A DNA stretch of 64,000 nucleotides from Pseudoneobacillus rhizosphaerae (GCF_917563885.1 NZ_CAKJTG010000008.1:1-64000); one strand, 5' to 3'; positions 8,634 to 17,564 are shown, numbered from the stretch's first letter. Program-made: numbers and translations. Notes: generated by a model from the letters alone, not told the origin.

Positions 8634-9110
8634 ATGTTTAAATCGATCAAGAAAAGGCTGAAAAATCAACGCGGTTTAACTTTAGTAGAATTATTAGCAG
8701 TTGTCGTTATTTTAGGAATTATTGCTGCGATTGCAGTGCCGAATATTGGGAAGTTAATTGAGAAAACTAAAGATGATGCAAAGGTTGCGGAAGGTCTTCA
8801 AATTATTAATGCAGCAAAGCTTTATACTAATACGAATAAGCTAAGTTTTATCGGTGATACTGCAACTATAACTGCTGCACAACTTGCGGATAATCTTGAT
8901 AATGTTAAAGATATAGGTTCTGGTACCCCTAATGTTCCAGACTACGAAGTAAAAGTAGTAAAAAAATCAACTGGTAAATACGAATATTTCCTTGATAAGC
9001 ACGATTCCGAAGATTTAGTTGATAAGGATAAAAATATACCTACTTCCTCTACAGATCCAACACTAAAAGAAGACGGATTAGCATCTGAATCTGAATTATT
9101 AAGATACTAA
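8634..9110 (+). CDS. pilA: Major type IV prepilin PilA-like
   Basis: The 158-residue prepilin has a basic leader ending Arg13-Gly14, followed by Leu-Thr-Leu-Val-Glu and the canonical Leu-Leu-Ala-Val-Val-Val-Ile-Leu helix with a Pro at mature position 22. It is the closest of the four pilins to the ComGC/PilA consensus, has an ideal ribosome binding site (GGGAGGAAAC) and sits in its own interval, so it is the likely major subunit. The head is about 110 residues, rich in Asp, Lys and Thr, without cysteines. ComGC-like identity cannot be excluded, but a true comG operon would have a different order (comGA, GB, GC). Confidence 0.85.
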   Translation: MFKSIKKRLKNQRGLTLVELLAVVVILGIIAAIAVPNIGKLIEKTKDDAKVAEGLQIINAAKLYTNTNKLSFIGDTATITAAQLADNLDNVKDIGSGTPNVPDYEVKVVKKSTGKYEYFLDKHDSEDLVDKDKNIPTSSTDPTLKEDGLASESELLRY

Positions 9111-9114
9111 TAAA

Positions 9115-9867
9115 ATGCTATATTTAATTCTACTGCTCTACGGTTTAGCATTCGGTTCATTCTTTAACGTTGTTGGCTTACGAGTTCCAATCCTAAAGTC
9201 GATTGTGAAACCAAGGTCAGCTTGTCCAAATTGCCATCACACTTTAGGGCCATTAGAATTAATTCCAGTCCTATCATATTTACTTCAAAGGGGGAAATGC
9301 CGCCAATGCAAGGTTGGCATTTCGCCCCTTTATCCCATTATCGAGCTCATTACTGGGCTATTATTTATAAGTGCGCCTTTTATAATGGGATGGACAAGTG
9401 AATTATGGATTGCCTGGACGCTAATTTCTTTATTGGTCATTATTACAGTTTCTGATCTTGCTTACACTTTAATTCCAGATAAAATCTTGCTGTTCTTTTC
9501 GGCGCTTTTTCTAATAGTAAGATTTCTTATTCCACTCGAACCTTGGTGGGATAGTCTTTTAGGTGCAGTAGTAGGGTTTAGTCTTTTACTCATCATTTCC
9601 ATCGTAAGCAAAGGTGGAATGGGTGGTGGAGATATTAAGCTATATGCAGTTATTGGTTTTGCTCTTGGTACTAAGCTAATGCTACTTTCTTTCTTTTTGG
9701 CAACCCTTATTGGTGCGATATTTGGAATAATCGGAATTGCATTAAGGGTGCTTGCAAGAAAAAAACCAGTACCATTTGGTCCTTTTATTGCAATTGGTAC
9801 ATTGTTAGCTTATTTTTATGGTAATATAATCATTGAGAATTATTTAAGAATCATCACGACGGGGTAA
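9115..9867 (+). CDS. pilD: Prepilin peptidase (A24 family), PilD/ComC-type
   Basis: This membrane aspartyl protease cuts prepilin leaders after Gly and usually N-methylates the new N-terminus. The 250-residue protein has the N-terminal Gly-Ser-Phe-Phe-Asn-Val-Val motif, a zinc-type cytoplasmic loop with Cys37, Cys40, Cys62 and Cys65, and the catalytic pair Asp114 (Ser-Asp) and Asp173 (Gly-Gly-Gly-Asp). It has six to eight hydrophobic segments. It begins 4 nt after the pilin stop. In B. subtilis the gene just upstream of spoIIB-maf is comC, encoding the same enzyme type. This copy may therefore also process competence pseudopilins. Confidence 0.93.
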   Translation: MLYLILLLYGLAFGSFFNVVGLRVPILKSIVKPRSACPNCHHTLGPLELIPVLSYLLQRGKCRQCKVGISPLYPIIELITGLLFISAPFIMGWTSELWIAWTLISLLVIITVSDLAYTLIPDKILLFFSALFLIVRFLIPLEPWWDSLLGAVVGFSLLLIISIVSKGGMGGGDIKLYAVIGFALGTKLMLLSFFLATLIGAIFGIIGIALRVLARKKPVPFGPFIAIGTLLAYFYGNIIIENYLRIITTG

Positions 9868-9878
9868 AAGAGGTTACT

Positions 9879-10862
9879 ATGAACTTTATAAATAACAAAC
9901 GTATTGCAAATTTAATCTTTAATGATCATTCCATTCGTTATGTTGAGGCTAAGAATTCGCCTTCCCCCTTACCAATCAATTGGGGGGAAAAGTTATTGCC
10001 TCAAGGATTAATTCAAGAGGGGAAAATTAGTGACTTTACCACTCTCGTTATGATCTTGGATGAATGTATTCATGATTGGAAGATTTCACGAAGAAAAGTA
10101 CGTTTTCTTGTACCAGATCCACTCGTGATGATTCGCAAATTAAGAATCCCCGATGAAATACATTCAGATGAATTGTTTAGCTATATGTATATGGAAATTG
10201 GTACCAGTATCCATTTACCATTTGAAGATCCCGTGTTTGATACTGTTCTGCTTCCTGAGAATGGAGGCAAGAAAGAAGCATTGTTATTTGCCGCACCTGA
10301 ACAACAAGTGAAGGAATATGCTAACTTACTAACAACCTTAAAACTAAAACCGATTGCGGCTGATATATCCCCATTATCCTTGTATAGGCTTTATTTTCAT
10401 TCGGATGCCGCGAAAGCAAATGAACGTTTAATGATGGTGCAAATTGACATTGATCGTGTTTTTATTTGTATATTCGAAAAGGAATTCCCAATCTTTTTGC
10501 ATCAATTTCCTATTCCCTTCCAAAGCGAGTTTTGGGAGATCATTCCAACGCGTACAAAAACCCATCAATATAACTTTAGAGGGGATACTTTGCAAATGGC
10601 AAATGATCTCGAGAATTTCTATAAGGAAGTAAAAAAATTAATGGACTTTTATCGATATTCACTGTACCAAGGAAATGAACAAATATCTAAAATACTTTTA
10701 AACGGCGATCATCCTTTATTAGCGATTATTTTAGATGAAATGAAGGAGCGCTTCGAACTTCCTATCCAAACGATTGATACAAATCAATGGAAGTCAGGCA
10801 AATCATCTGCTTTCCCTCCATCACATTTTCTTGCTCTCGGGCTAGCCATAAAAGAGGTGTGA
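9879..10862 (+). CDS. pilM: Type IV pilus assembly protein PilM
   Basis: PilM is an actin-fold cytoplasmic protein that binds the N-terminus of PilN and couples the ATPases to the membrane complex. The 327-residue sequence begins with the PilM-type pattern in which a short strand leads to Ser-Ile-Arg-Tyr-Val-Glu. It contains Lys-Val-Arg-Phe-Leu-Val-Pro and an Asp-Ile-Asp strand, and ends with a Leu-Gly-Leu-Ala stretch. There is no membrane segment. It is 12 nt after pilD and 2 nt before pilN. Identification rests on these patterns, on length and on the adjoining pilN and pilO. Confidence 0.82.
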   Translation: MNFINNKRIANLIFNDHSIRYVEAKNSPSPLPINWGEKLLPQGLIQEGKISDFTTLVMILDECIHDWKISRRKVRFLVPDPLVMIRKLRIPDEIHSDELFSYMYMEIGTSIHLPFEDPVFDTVLLPENGGKKEALLFAAPEQQVKEYANLLTTLKLKPIAADISPLSLYRLYFHSDAAKANERLMMVQIDIDRVFICIFEKEFPIFLHQFPIPFQSEFWEIIPTRTKTHQYNFRGDTLQMANDLENFYKEVKKLMDFYRYSLYQGNEQISKILLNGDHPLLAIILDEMKERFELPIQTIDTNQWKSGKSSAFPPSHFLALGLAIKEV

Positions 10863-10864
10863 AT

Positions 10865-11485
10865 ATGCTTGTTGATATAAACCTTTTACCTAAAAAGGAA
10901 CGTAAAAATTTTACACTTTTTATCATTTTAGCGGTTTTATCCTCTGTTATTCTAATAGGGACACTGTTTTTTTTAATTTATGGGAATGCTATGCAAAAAG
11001 AAGAACAGATTCTAAAAGAGAAAATTCTTCAAATAAATGGAAAACTTCAGCAAGAACAAGATAAACTTATAACAATGCAAGAAATTACCTCCATAGAAGA
11101 ACTTAAAAGTGCGGTTAAATGGGCAGAAACCTATCCGATTAAAGCTGTAGAGGTATTGAAGCATTTAACTTCGTTATTACCAGAAAGAGGATTTATTCTT
11201 CAGTATAGTTATAATGAAAAAGGTATTATCCATTTATCTGTCCAATTTGATACTAGTCGGGAAGCAGCTCAGTATTTACAATGGTTAACGGATTCGGAGT
11301 GGGTTGATGAAGTCAGTATTACCAGCTTAGGTTTATCCACAATTTCAGATTTACCTGCAGATCTTTATAATGAAATGATTAATAATGAATTCATTCCGCG
11401 TTATATAGGCGAATTTGATATTTCTCTTGCTAGAGAGAAAGTGAAGGAAATGTTATACATAGAAGAAGGAGGGAATTCTAAGTGA
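10865..11485 (+). CDS. pilN: Type IV pilus assembly protein PilN
   Basis: PilN is a bitopic protein linking PilM to PilO. This 206-residue copy begins Met-Leu-Val-Asp-Ile-Asn-Leu-Leu-Pro, the conserved PilM-binding motif of the family (usually Ile-Asn-Leu-Leu-Pro). It has one membrane segment at about 17-40, then a predicted coiled coil and a small alpha/beta domain. The start at ATG 10865, 2 nt after pilM, keeps the motif at the N-terminus; longer readings into pilM have no supporting site. Confidence 0.88.
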   Translation: MLVDINLLPKKERKNFTLFIILAVLSSVILIGTLFFLIYGNAMQKEEQILKEKILQINGKLQQEQDKLITMQEITSIEELKSAVKWAETYPIKAVEVLKHLTSLLPERGFILQYSYNEKGIIHLSVQFDTSREAAQYLQWLTDSEWVDEVSITSLGLSTISDLPADLYNEMINNEFIPRYIGEFDISLAREKVKEMLYIEEGGNSK

Positions 11486-12225
11486 CCCTCCAATTTAGTA
11501 AAAATGAAAAAAAAATCTTCTTATTTGGAATTTTAATAAGTATACTTATATTTCTCTTTGTTTATTTTAATTTTCTCCAGCCTTTAAAAAGGACTCTAAA
11601 ATCGTTAGATAATCAATACAAGATGGCTGAACAATCGTATGAATCTGTTATCAATCAAAAAACAGATGTAAAAGAGACAGTTATCGAAAATTCTCAATAT
11701 TTACAAAAACGATTGCCTGTTGAGCCATTAATCAATCAATTTATACTTGACCTTGAAAAAGCGGAAACAATGTCTAATAGTTTAATTATAAATATGAGTT
11801 TTGGGACTGGTAACGAAGGTCATCAATCAAATGCAGAAGTAGAAGAAGGTCAAACGCTTGAACAAAATGAGACTATCACAGAACCTGTTACTGAATCTGT
11901 CCAACCTACCGGAATTAAAAAAATAACAGTCAATCTATTAATCCAATCGCATAACTATTTTGATTTAGAAAAGTTCATTGAAACGATTGAAAATTTAGAG
12001 AGAATTGTTACAGTGGAATCGGTAAATTTTTCTGGTAGTTCTGAAGTAACTAGCCTTGGTAAACACCAGCAGCCTCTCAACTATCAAGTATCCTTAACGC
12101 TTTATTACATGCCGGGTATAGAAGACCTACAAAAAGATTTGCCGAAAATTGATAGCGGAGAACCCGCTAGCAAACGTAATCCACTCACGCAATTCGATGA
12201 CCTATCCGAAAACACTGGCGAATAA
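11482..12225 (+). CDS. pilO: Type IV pilus assembly protein PilO
   Basis: This 247-residue bitopic protein has one N-terminal membrane segment (about 12-32), a coiled-coil stretch and a ferredoxin-like domain ending in a Ser/Thr/Glu-rich tail. An acidic Glu/Gln/Thr-rich insertion sits in the middle (about 112-146). The GTG start overlaps the pilN stop by 4 nt (GTGA), with a strong AAGGAGGG site upstream. Order after pilM-pilN and topology identify it as PilO. No PilP or PilQ gene follows, as expected for a Gram-positive envelope. It is the last pilus gene, ahead of a clear terminator. Confidence 0.83.
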   Translation: MTLQFSKNEKKIFLFGILISILIFLFVYFNFLQPLKRTLKSLDNQYKMAEQSYESVINQKTDVKETVIENSQYLQKRLPVEPLINQFILDLEKAETMSNSLIINMSFGTGNEGHQSNAEVEEGQTLEQNETITEPVTESVQPTGIKKITVNLLIQSHNYFDLEKFIETIENLERIVTVESVNFSGSSEVTSLGKHQQPLNYQVSLTLYYMPGIEDLQKDLPKIDSGEPASKRNPLTQFDDLSENTGE

Positions 12226-12250
12226 CTAAAAAATTTGACGAAAATCTCCG

Positions 12251-12285
12251 ATAACAAGACGACAAAAGTCTTGTTATTTTTTTTT
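12251..12285 (+). terminator. Terminator of the pilus operon
   Basis: ATAACAAGAC (12251-12260) pairs perfectly with GTCTTGTTAT (12268-12277) around a 7-nt loop and is followed by T residues to 12285. It separates the pilus genes from spoIIB. Confidence 0.9.
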
Positions 12286-12338
12286 GTCATTATGATAGGA
12301 TGGAACAAATTGGGCGTAATAGAGAGGAGTTTTGGGGG

Positions 12339-13388
12339 ATGGATAATCAGAGACGTAATCGTACCATTACGATAAAAATAAACGGAAACGAACGGAAATA
12401 TAAGGAAGAGACTGGTAATGTAGTAGTAGAGTCTCAACCAGAAATAAGAGAGTCCACTCTTTCGACAGAATATGATGGGTTTACAGAGGTGGCTGCGACG
12501 CAGGAAGCTGCTGATGAAAGTTTTGACTGGATTCTACCTAATGATGATGACGATGAAATTGAAGAATATATAATTGCTAAGCAACCAGTTGAGAGAAAAA
12601 AGACAAACAATAGTATATCAATTTTAAAAAAAAGCTTACAAAAGAAGCAACCTTCTGGACCAATAAAATCATTACTTTTTTCTATATTATTAGCGGTTGT
12701 TATTGGGACGAGCTTTGGTTTTCTAGTTCTGAAGTTAGTAATAAGTGAAGCAAAGGTTGACCAAGTTACTACCATTCCACAGAAAACGACAACGGATAAG
12801 GAAATTCCAGTCGGTGCTACAGGGGCGTTACAGCTACAGCCGATCAACACGTATATTGTTCAAGGTGGCGTATTTTCTAGTGTTGATTCAGCAAATATAG
12901 AAGCTGAAAAGGTAAGGCAAAAAGGGGTACCAGCTCAAATTATTGAAGCAAATGGACAAGCTTTTCTCTTTTTAGGACTGGCTGATTCAATTGATAAGGC
13001 TAAGGCGATTGGAACAAGGATGAAGGAAAATGACATTGAAGTGTTTGCGAAAGCATATTCTTTACCAGAGAAAGATTTAAATGAATTAACAAGTACGGAA
13101 GTTAATCTACTAAAAGAAATAGAGGTAGTATATCAATCCCTCTCTTCTCTAGCTTCAAGTGTTATGTTATCCGAAGCAATGGATGAAAAGGTATTACTAA
13201 AGCAAGAGGACTTTTTACTTAGTATCGATAAAAAGGAAATTAAATCTACTAAAATCGAACAATTACGTTTAGACTTAGTAGGTGCGATTGAAAAATTATC
13301 AGCTTATAATCAACAGAAAAATCACTCATTAGTCATTGAGGCTCAGCAGCATCTACTTTCCTTTATTAGGACGTACCTTACACTTTAA
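12339..13388 (+). CDS. spoIIB: Stage II sporulation protein B (SPOR-domain septal protein)
   Basis: SpoIIB helps early engulfment by localising to septal peptidoglycan through a SPOR domain. The 349-residue protein has a Thr-Ile-Lys-Ile-Asn-Gly motif near the N-terminus as in B. subtilis SpoIIB, an acidic cytoplasmic region, one membrane segment at about 111-135 and a SPOR-like domain at about 169-240. A helical C-terminus follows. Position directly before maf-radC-mreB matches B. subtilis. ATG 12339 follows GAGAGGAG by 9 nt. The sequence is expected to diverge quickly in this family, so the call leans on architecture and order. Confidence 0.82.
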   Translation: MDNQRRNRTITIKINGNERKYKEETGNVVVESQPEIRESTLSTEYDGFTEVAATQEAADESFDWILPNDDDDEIEEYIIAKQPVERKKTNNSISILKKSLQKKQPSGPIKSLLFSILLAVVIGTSFGFLVLKLVISEAKVDQVTTIPQKTTTDKEIPVGATGALQLQPINTYIVQGGVFSSVDSANIEAEKVRQKGVPAQIIEANGQAFLFLGLADSIDKAKAIGTRMKENDIEVFAKAYSLPEKDLNELTSTEVNLLKEIEVVYQSLSSLASSVMLSEAMDEKVLLKQEDFLLSIDKKEIKSTKIEQLRLDLVGAIEKLSAYNQQKNHSLVIEAQQHLLSFIRTYLTL

Positions 13389-13434
13389 GCGTTCGGCATC
13401 ATTCGATTATTTTCTGGGAAATGGGTTAAATTAT

Positions 13435-13470
13435 AGAAGTCTGTTAAAATTATACGACAGACTTCTATTT
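13435..13470 (+). terminator. Terminator after spoIIB
   Basis: AGAAGTCTGT (13435-13444) pairs perfectly with ACAGACTTCT (13457-13466) around a 12-nt loop, followed by ATTTTATTTT. The remaining 120 nt before maf hold no gene I can support. Confidence 0.8.
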
Positions 13471-13592
13471 TATTTTACATTTAGATTAAATTTTCGACAA
13501 AGGCTTAATATAAATTGTTTAGCTAGTCCTTTTTTGATACGATTAAGTTGTATCTCCCTAATGATACTATTTATAAAGGTAAGGTGAATGGA

Positions 13593-14165
13593 ATGGAACA
13601 CCTCATTTTAGCCTCATCATCTCCTCGCAGAAAAGAACTTCTTGAAAACATCCATCTCAAATTTGAGGTCGAAAGTCCCGATGTCGACGAAAGCTTTTCG
13701 CGAGTGTTGACACCAGAAGAAGTGGTTATGCTGCTTGCAGAAAGAAAAGCAAAGGTCGTTGCGGCGAATAATCCCACAGCCTTTGTCCTCGGTGCTGATA
13801 CTATTGTCGTTCTAGAAGGTACTGTGCTAGGAAAACCAAATGATGAAGTGGAAGCAGCTGAAATGCTTAGAAAACTTTCTGGGAAAACCCATGAAGTGTA
13901 TACGGGTGTCGCAATTGTTACACCAAATGATGCATTTTCGTTTTATGAAAAAACAACTGTTACGTTTTGGGAGTTAACCGAAACAGAAATCAACATGTAT
14001 GTATCAAGTGGTGAACCGCTTGATAAGGCTGGAGCCTATGGAATTCAACAGCTCGGTAGCTTTTTAGTAAAGGAAATTCAAGGTGATTATTTTAGTGTCG
14101 TCGGTCTGCCGATTTCAAGGACCGTTCGAGAGTTAAGAAGGGCTGGCTTTCCATTACATTTTTAA
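13593..14165 (+). CDS. maf: Maf-family nucleotide pyrophosphatase
   Basis: Maf proteins hydrolyse non-canonical or modified nucleoside triphosphates and influence septation. The 190-residue protein carries the signature Leu-Ala-Ser-Ser-Ser-Pro-Arg-Arg at residues 5-12, followed by Lys-Glu-Leu-Leu, then Asp-Thr-Ile-Val-Val and Gly-Lys-Pro, Ser-Gly-Lys-Thr-His and a final Gly-Leu-Pro-Ile. ATG 13593 follows AAAGGTAAGG by 8 nt; an upstream in-frame ATG at 13548 lacks a site. The order spoIIB-maf-radC is as in B. subtilis. Confidence 0.95.
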   Translation: MEHLILASSSPRRKELLENIHLKFEVESPDVDESFSRVLTPEEVVMLLAERKAKVVAANNPTAFVLGADTIVVLEGTVLGKPNDEVEAAEMLRKLSGKTHEVYTGVAIVTPNDAFSFYEKTTVTFWELTETEINMYVSSGEPLDKAGAYGIQQLGSFLVKEIQGDYFSVVGLPISRTVRELRRAGFPLHF

Positions 14166-14179
14166 CTCGTTTCCTTTGA

Positions 14180-14195
14180 CTCCCGATTATGGGAG
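14180..14195 (+). promoter_or_regulatory. Small hairpin overlapping the radC ribosome binding site
   Basis: CTCCC (14180-14184) can pair with GGGAG (14191-14195), the latter being part of the radC ribosome binding site GGGAGGAG. A 5-bp stem with a 6-nt loop is weak but could lower translation. The core TTTGACTCCCGATTAT resembles the tandem units at 22.3 kb. Confidence 0.3.
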
Positions 14196-14204
14196 GAGAA
14201 AATT

Positions 14205-14915
14205 ATGCTAACAGAAACGCAGTCAGAACAAACACAATCGTTAATGATTCGTGATTTTCCGCAAGATGAGCGACCGCGGGAACGTTTTGTTGCGAATGGC
14301 CCTCATAGTTTATCGAATCACGAGCTTGTAGCGATTTTGCTTCGTACAGGTACAAGCCAAGAGTCCGTTCTTCAATTATCTAACCGATTATTAACCCATT
14401 TTGAGGGATTACGACATTTAAAGGCGGCTTCCTTAGAGGAAATTACTGCAATTAAAGGAATTGGTAAGGCGAAGGCGATTCAGGTTTTGGCAGCTGTCGA
14501 GCTAGGGAGAAGAATTGCCAACCTCGCTTATGATGACCGTTATGTCATTCGCTCCCCAGAGGATGGAGCAAACTACATGATGAATGATATGCGGTTTTTA
14601 TCGCAGGAGCATTTTGTTTGTCTTTACTTGAATACGAAAAATCAAGTCATTCATAAACAAACTGTCTTTATCGGAAGTTTAAATGCCTCAATTGTACATC
14701 CTAGAGAGGTCTTTAAAGAAGGTTTAAAACGGTCTGCAGCCTCTATCATAGCCCTTCATAATCATCCCAGTGGCGACCCTGCTCCAAGCCGCGAAGATAT
14801 CGAGGTCACGAAGCGTTTAGTGGAGTGTGGTAAAATCATTGGGATTGAGCTATTAGATCATCTCATCATCGGGGAAAATAAGTTTGTTAGTTTAAAGGAA
14901 AAAGGGTATTTATAA
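14205..14915 (+). CDS. radC: RadC family protein (JAB/MPN domain)
   Basis: The 236-residue protein has an N-terminal helix-hairpin-helix part (Ile-Lys-Gly-Ile-Gly-Lys-Ala-Lys-Ala) and a C-terminal JAB/MPN metalloprotease-like domain. The latter has the motif His-Asn-His-Pro-Ser-Gly-Asp-Pro-x-Pro-Ser-x-x-Asp, which provides the zinc ligands. Despite the name, a direct role in DNA repair is not established for most family members. It is 39 nt after maf and upstream of mreB as in B. subtilis (ysxA). Confidence 0.95.
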   Translation: MLTETQSEQTQSLMIRDFPQDERPRERFVANGPHSLSNHELVAILLRTGTSQESVLQLSNRLLTHFEGLRHLKAASLEEITAIKGIGKAKAIQVLAAVELGRRIANLAYDDRYVIRSPEDGANYMMNDMRFLSQEHFVCLYLNTKNQVIHKQTVFIGSLNASIVHPREVFKEGLKRSAASIIALHNHPSGDPAPSREDIEVTKRLVECGKIIGIELLDHLIIGENKFVSLKEKGYL

Positions 14916-15048
14916 AAATTGAGTACTATTTTTTTAATCAACGTTACGATATAATATTGTTTATGATTTTTTAAGGTTTCTTGTGATTTTAGAGATAGGT
15001 AAGCCTTAACTTTAAATCGTTAAACGTATCAGAAAGGGAGATACTACG

Positions 15049-16074
15049 ATGTTTGGACTTGGAACTAGAGATTTAGGAATTGACTTAGGTACAGCGAATA
15101 CGCTGGTTTTTGTAAAAGGAAAAGGTGTAGTGTTAAGAGAACCTTCGGTAGTGGCACTGCAAACCGATACGAAGCAAATTGTTGCAGTTGGTAATGATGC
15201 GAAAAATATGATCGGGCGTACTCCAGGGAATGTCGTTGCTAAAAGACCGATGAAGGATGGAGTTATCGCTGATTATGAAACAACAGCAACGATGATGAAA
15301 TACTATATCCGTGAGGCTACCAAAACGAAGGGTGGCATGTTTGGTCGAAAACCTTATGTTATGGTTTGTGTTCCGTCAGGCATCACTGCGGTTGAAGAAC
15401 GTGCTGTTATTGATGCGACAAGACAGGCCGGGGCTAGAGATGCGTATACGATTGAAGAGCCATTTGCAGCTGCTATCGGGGCTAATTTACCAGTTTGGGA
15501 ACCTACTGGTAGTATGGTTGTGGATATTGGTGGAGGAACAACGGAAGTAGCAATCATTTCATTGGGAGGAATCGTCACAAGTCAATCGATTCGAATTGCT
15601 GGGGATGAAATGGATGATGCGATGATTAATTATATTCGCAAAACGTACAATTTGTTGATTGGTGAACGAACTTCAGAAGCTATCAAAATGGAAATTGGAT
15701 CCGCAGGTGACCCAGAAGGTATCGAAAATATGGAAATCAGAGGTAGAGACTTATTAACTGGTTTACCAAAAACGATTGAAATTACCGCAGATGAAATTTC
15801 AAAAGCACTACATGATACCGTTTATGCCATTGTGGATGCGGTTAAAAATACGCTTGAAAAAACGCCACCAGAATTAGCTGCCGATATTATGGATCGCGGG
15901 ATTGTCTTAACGGGAGGCGGAGCACTTCTGCGTAACATAGATAAGATTATTAGTGAAGAAACAAGCATGCCTGTTCTAATCGCTGAAAATCCATTAGATT
16001 GTGTAGCCATTGGAACTGGAAAAGCACTTGATCATATTCATTTATTTAAAAATAAAGCGAAAGATTCGCGATAA
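15049..16074 (+). CDS. mreB: Rod shape-determining actin homolog MreB
   Basis: MreB forms membrane-associated filaments that direct lateral wall synthesis. The 341-residue protein has the phosphate-1 motif Asp-Leu-Gly-Thr-Ala-Asn-Thr, the phosphate-2 motif Asp-Ile-Gly-Gly-Gly-Thr-Thr-Glu and the adenosine motif Leu-Thr-Gly-Gly-Gly-Ala-Leu-Leu. Its length is normal and AAAGGGAG precedes the ATG. mreC follows after 18 nt. A TATAAT at 14950-14955 lies upstream but has no good -35. Confidence 0.98.
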   Translation: MFGLGTRDLGIDLGTANTLVFVKGKGVVLREPSVVALQTDTKQIVAVGNDAKNMIGRTPGNVVAKRPMKDGVIADYETTATMMKYYIREATKTKGGMFGRKPYVMVCVPSGITAVEERAVIDATRQAGARDAYTIEEPFAAAIGANLPVWEPTGSMVVDIGGGTTEVAIISLGGIVTSQSIRIAGDEMDDAMINYIRKTYNLLIGERTSEAIKMEIGSAGDPEGIENMEIRGRDLLTGLPKTIEITADEISKALHDTVYAIVDAVKNTLEKTPPELAADIMDRGIVLTGGGALLRNIDKIISEETSMPVLIAENPLDCVAIGTGKALDHIHLFKNKAKDSR

Positions 16075-16092
16075 TAGTTAGAGGTGTAATCA

Positions 16093-16974
16093 TTGCCACA
16101 GTTTTTTCTGAATAAACGCCTGATTTTTTTGCTTGTCAGCATTATTATTCTCGTGGCATTAATCGGCTTTTCATTACGGGACCGAGAAAGATTAACCTGG
16201 CCAGAGAAGTTTGTTAAAGATACAACTGGCTGGGTTACCTCTCTTGTTTCAAGTCCTACACATTACGTGGCCGGTTTTTTCGAGAACCTTGAGGATTTGC
16301 AAATTACATACAATGAAAATAAAGAGCTTAAGAAGCGTTTAGATAAACTAGCGAGTTTAGAGGCTCAAGTTCATCTACTTGATGAAGAAAATAAAGAACT
16401 CAGAGATATTTTAGATAAAAAAGAATCGTTAAGAGATTTTGATCCTATTCAAGCTTCTGTTGTGGCCCGTAATCCGGACCGTTGGCATGAAATGATTATC
16501 ATTAATAAAGGTGAAATCAATGGGATTAAAGAAAATATGCCTGTTATAACTTCAAAGGGATTAGTTGGTAAAGTTAAAAGTATTTCTCAATTTACCTCCA
16601 CTGTGCAGCTTTTGAGTACGATGGATCCGAAGTATCGAATCTCTGCGATTGTTCAAGCAGATAAGGAAGTTTATGGACTAGTCGAAGGCTATGATGAGGA
16701 AAGTGAATTGTTACTTATTAAAACGATTCCATATGATGCGAAAATTAAAAAAGGACAAAACGTTATTACATCTGGACTAGGTGGCATTTTTCCTGAGGGC
16801 TTAGTAATTGGTAAGGTAGTCGAGGTAGTTCCAGACCAATATGGCTTGAATCAAACAGCCTATGTAAAGCCAGGGGCTAATTTTTATGATTTAGAGAATG
16901 TCATGGTGATTAATCGTAAGATGGTACAACCAGATTTGTCTGAGATGGTAGACGATGAGGAGGAGGAGCTGTGA
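16093..16974 (+). CDS. mreC: Rod shape-determining protein MreC
   Basis: MreC is a bitopic scaffold of the elongation complex. This 293-residue copy has one N-terminal membrane segment (about 10-25), a coiled coil (about 70-110) and the two beta-barrel domains with Val-Ala-Arg-Asn-Pro-Asp-Arg-Trp and a Gly-Leu-Gly-Gly-x-Phe-Pro-Glu-Gly motif. The TTG start is placed 6 nt after GAGGTG. The C-terminus is acidic. It overlaps mreD by 4 nt. Confidence 0.96.
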   Translation: MPQFFLNKRLIFLLVSIIILVALIGFSLRDRERLTWPEKFVKDTTGWVTSLVSSPTHYVAGFFENLEDLQITYNENKELKKRLDKLASLEAQVHLLDEENKELRDILDKKESLRDFDPIQASVVARNPDRWHEMIIINKGEINGIKENMPVITSKGLVGKVKSISQFTSTVQLLSTMDPKYRISAIVQADKEVYGLVEGYDEESELLLIKTIPYDAKIKKGQNVITSGLGGIFPEGLVIGKVVEVVPDQYGLNQTAYVKPGANFYDLENVMVINRKMVQPDLSEMVDDEEEEL

Positions 16975-17483
16975 TACGTTTCCTTCCCTTTGCTATCTTT
17001 ATTCTACTTTTTATCTTAGAGAGTTTATTCGTTGAACTATTTCCTGTAAGATTTCTGACGGATGGACATATTTTAGTGCCTCGATTTTTGTTGGCGGGAA
17101 TCCTATTGCTTACTATTTATGGTACTAAAAAGCAAGGAATTTGGTACGGACTTCTTTTTGGATTAACCTTTGATATTGTTTATACCGAGGTTATTGGGAT
17201 TTATTTATTTATGTTTCCTTTAACTGCTTATTTTGTATCAAAGCTAATGAAGATTTTACAAACAAATATCATCATTTCCACACTAGTAGTTTTGTTAGGA
17301 ATTGCAGTATTAGAAGTCCTTGTTTATGAGATGAATTATTTAATTCATATTACTGGGATGCCATTTCTACAATTTGTTAATTTGCGACTTTTACCCACGC
17401 TAATCATCAACTTTATTTTTCTGATTATTTTCGTGTATCCATTAAAGAAACAATTTGAAAAAATAAGTGAACAGATAGCTTAA
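16971..17483 (+). CDS. mreD: Rod shape-determining protein MreD
   Basis: This 170-residue integral membrane protein has about five hydrophobic segments and the Ile-Trp-Tyr-Gly-Leu-x-Phe-Gly-Leu-x-x-Asp motif common in Gram-positive MreD. The GTG start overlaps the mreC stop (GTGA), and the GAGGAGGAG site is inside mreC. It completes the mreBCD set and works with MreC and RodA/PBP2-type enzymes at the membrane. Confidence 0.93.
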   Translation: MIRFLPFAIFILLFILESLFVELFPVRFLTDGHILVPRFLLAGILLLTIYGTKKQGIWYGLLFGLTFDIVYTEVIGIYLFMFPLTAYFVSKLMKILQTNIIISTLVVLLGIAVLEVLVYEMNYLIHITGMPFLQFVNLRLLPTLIINFIFLIIFVYPLKKQFEKISEQIA

Positions 17484-17532
17484 TCGACAGAATTCCTTAA
17501 AGGATAAAGAGGATTTTTTTATCTTTTGTCGA
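17484..17532 (+). other. Long imperfect inverted repeat between mreD and minC
   Basis: TCGACA (17484-17489) matches TGTCGA (17527-17532), and inside it AAAGGATAAA can pair with TTTATCTTTT with one G-U. GAATTC follows each outer arm. There is no clean terminal T run, so it may be an attenuator or RNA-processing element rather than a terminator. Confidence 0.35.
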
Positions 17533-17564
17533 ATTCTTTCTATCATTAGAGGTGACATCTTGTT

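Noticed and set aside
98-12225. Reading the cluster as the comG competence operon
   Set aside because: A comG operon has comGA-GB-GC order without PilT, PilM, PilN or PilO. Here both ATPases and the PilMNO set are present, so it is a type IV pilus cluster.
13336-13587. Open frame of 83 codons across the spoIIB-maf gap
   Set aside because: It overlaps the spoIIB end, spans the terminator at 13435-13470, and has no start site.
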